From an uncultured Paracoccaceae bacterium (GTDB taxonomy: Bacteria; Pseudomonadota; Alphaproteobacteria; Rhodobacterales; Rhodobacteraceae): DNA of 32,820 nucleotides. Below the pieces are notes generated by a model. The model saw nothing but the letters and a program-made list of their open reading frames with translations. It was not told the DNA's origin and did not search any database. The position numbers and the translations under genes are program-made. Positions 31,100 through 32,820 of the stretch are shown here, piece by piece (within the stretch, counting starts at the first letter, position 1; the number at the start of each line of letters is the position of its first letter). The stretch spans positions 1 through 32,820 of the forward strand of contig CALKXV010000003.1 of assembly GCA_938005545.1 (NCBI GenBank), read 5' to 3'.

Positions 31100-32820
31100 T
31101 CATTGTACGACTACCGTGGTGCGTTCGACAATCAGGCGATATCGCCCTTTCCCCCGCCACCGATCACGAATTAACTCTTCGACCGCATCCAGACGGTCAC
31201 GGATCACATCTCTGTCTTCGCCTTCATTGAAGTATGACAAGCGCAGCACAGCTGGTGTCTTTGCGATCTGATCCAGCAAACGCTCCAACCCATCTTCAAA
31301 CCGCTCTACGGGCTCAGTTCCGTCAAAGGCACGCGCCGACAGGTCGATATCAACGACACGGCCAATGGCGGCACCGAAGTTCATCTCTGTCAGAATGCCG
31401 GGTGTGACACGCAACGTGCGTGGGTTCTCAGTTGTCACACGATAGCCAGTGGGTAGACTGCGCGTGTCCAACTTCAAAGAAAAGTTCGTTCCGGTACGTG
31501 TCGGCAATTCTGCGCAAGGCACACTATAGCGGCCAAACTCATCCGTTGTAATGACGGTGCCAGTCGGTGTTACAAGCCGAACGTTCGCTAATCCGGTTTC
31601 TTCAGTTAGCTCGAATTCATCCGAACCGATCTTGCCCAAATAGGGTTCCGAGAAATCCGTAATTCCATCCGCGCTGACATCAGGATCATTCTGATAGCCA
31701 TCCATGTTCAAGTCATTGAACACCTTGCCAATGATATCGCTACAATCAAAAACAGCCTCCGAGCGGCGGAATACCGTGGCCTCGGCGATGTTCGACAAAC
31801 GTGCATTTGTGACTGGATCGCGCAAAGACACCGTATTGGTCAGATCCCCGGTCGGCGCTTTGGCTCCGACGCGAACAGACAGTGTGTATGTAATGGTCGT
31901 CGCACCGGGCAAAACTTGCCCCGTGAAGATTACGCTTTGACCTGACAACGTGGGCACAACCGCGGCACCTTCAACGGTCGCAGTGCCCGGAATAAATGTC
32001 ATCCCGATGGGCAATACATCCACGACACTTATGGGCCCAACGGCAAAGGGGTTCGTGTTTTCGGCAGTGATCGTATAGGGCACAGAGTCACCAAGAACGA
32101 CCGAACCAATACTGTTCGTCACCGATTTAGTGACAAGAAGTCCTTCGTCGGGCTCTGCCAAAGCCGGGATATCGATGACCGTTGGGTTATCGTCGTCGCC
32201 ACCATCGGGGTCGATACCATCAGCTCCGCTTCCGCTGAGGTCATTGTCAGACAAATCCGTCACGATGGGCCCAGATGGCGGCGTACCCCCACCCAGGGCC
32301 GAGTTTTGCAACGGATCCGCCGCAGCCGGATCATTCGGATCGACATTCACAACGAACTGCACCTGGAAACTTTCGCCGGGTTCAAGCGACCCATCAGTAC
32401 CCAGGATCAACGCGTTCGTGCCGTCGAATGCCGTCCCTGCGGTCGTTGGCAATTCAGAACCCAGGCCGAGCGTGCCACTGACAACCGGCGCAATGACCAC
32501 GCCATTGAACGCACCGCCAAATTGATCGGCAGCGGTCATGTTATCAACCAATGAGATAGGAGACAGCGTCGAATTACCGGAATTCACGACTGTGATCGTG
32601 AAATTGACGTTCGACGTACCATCCACTTGCACAACTGGTGTACCGGCGGATTTAATGACCTCAATTTCAGAATTGATCAGCAAAGGCGTGACGGTTGGGG
32701 TGTCGTTTCCGGGGGCCGGGTCTGTGGTGTCCGAGGTGTCCTCGGGCGTGTTGCCCGCAGGGTCCGTGCCGCTGGCAAGGGCCGAGTTCGTCACGCCGCC
32801 GGCATTAATGTCGTCCTGGG
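31100..32820 (-). CDS. DUF11-repeat surface protein, C-terminal part (cut by window end)
   Basis: The frame is open to the window edge, and in-frame codons continue upstream of the first GTG, so this is the last 572 residues of a longer protein. Two DUF11-type beta modules are visible, beginning near SEIEVIKSAGTP and EGLLVTKSVTNS, separated by an Asp/Gly/Pro-rich linker (DGIDPDGGDDDNP). An SdrD-B-like module follows: IGKVFNDLNMDGYQN carries a DxNxDG calcium-loop-like motif and ends TTDEFGRYSVPC. The last 80 residues (LRLSYFNEGEDRDVIRDRL and RWRGKGRYRLIVE) suggest a small alpha/beta domain, perhaps a degenerate OmpA-like fold. The stop overlaps a possible downstream ATG, so both genes form one operon. 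It is probably a very large adhesin- or matrix-like surface protein. Confidence 0.85.
   Translation of the reverse strand, partial: QDDINAGGVTNSALASGTDPAGNTPEDTSDTTDPAPGNDTPTVTPLLINSEIEVIKSAGTPVVQVDGTSNVNFTITVVNSGNSTLSPISLVDNMTAADQFGGAFNGVVIAPVVSGTLGLGSELPTTAGTAFDGTNALILGTDGSLEPGESFQVQFVVNVDPNDPAAADPLQNSALGGGTPPSGPIVTDLSDNDLSGSGADGIDPDGGDDDNPTVIDIPALAEPDEGLLVTKSVTNSIGSVVLGDSVPYTITAENTNPFAVGPISVVDVLPIGMTFIPGTATVEGAAVVPTLSGQSVIFTGQVLPGATTITYTLSVRVGAKAPTGDLTNTVSLRDPVTNARLSNIAEATVFRRSEAVFDCSDIIGKVFNDLNMDGYQNDPDVSADGITDFSEPYLGKIGSDEFELTEETGLANVRLVTPTGTVITTDEFGRYSVPCAELPTRTGTNFSLKLDTRSLPTGYRVTTENPRTLRVTPGILTEMNFGAAIGRVVDIDLSARAFDGTEPVERFEDGLERLLDQIAKTPAVLRLSYFNEGEDRDVIRDRLDAVEELIRDRWRGKGRYRLIVERTTVVVQ

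Overview
The window looks like the chromosome of an alphaproteobacterium, most likely a Rhodobacteraceae / Roseobacter-group marine bacterium. The basis is protein-level resemblance (GltB/GltD, a UppP and NDUFA9-like pair, periplasmic cytochrome c2, type I IDI) and moderately high GC. It opens with 27 consecutive C at what looks like a contig end. Coding density is high: the longest stretch without a gene is about 250 bp (26823-27069), and no RNA gene, IS element or CRISPR array was seen.

Region 1 (1-9017) is core metabolism. On the minus strand lie gltD, two small Zn-binding GFA-family proteins and gltB, in transcription order, so the two glutamate synthase subunits are separated by the GFA pair. 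The gltD-GFA gap holds a five-unit 11-bp tandem repeat and an inverted repeat. uppP (undecaprenyl-diphosphatase) follows on the plus strand and converges with an NDUFA9-like NAD(P)-binding protein.

Region 2 (9099-22016) is the most interesting part: two convergent operons that together look like a reductive N-heterocycle (nicotinate-type) catabolic system. The plus-strand operon encodes a molybdenum hydroxylase (FAD subunit plus a fused 2Fe-2S/molybdopterin subunit), a 6-hydroxynicotinate-reductase-type iron-sulfur flavoenzyme, a UPF0280 protein of the ApbE superfamily, a DUF1185 'amino acid synthesis' protein and a MarR regulator. The minus-strand operon encodes a complete branched-chain-amino-acid-type ABC importer and, one base after its last ATPase gene, an enamidase. 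Predicted flow is import, ring hydroxylation, ring reduction, then lactam/enamine ring opening to 2-formylglutarate and ammonia. The characterised anaerobic homologue of the reductase carries a covalent flavin. An ApbE-like protein translationally coupled to the reductase is therefore a good candidate for its flavin transferase. Enzymes acting after 2-formylglutarate are not in the window.

Region 3 (22017-26275) holds a multi-pass membrane protein of unknown function, with a hexanucleotide repeat in its signal-peptide region, a BCCT transporter with its own terminator, and a divergent LysR regulator. Region 4 (26292-27545) holds idi and cycA (cytochrome c2) with a bidirectional terminator. 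Region 5 (27576-32820) is a two-gene surface module on the minus strand: a DUF11-repeat protein cut by the window end, followed by a 1169-residue signal-peptide-bearing protein with an apparent outer-membrane beta-barrel C-terminus.
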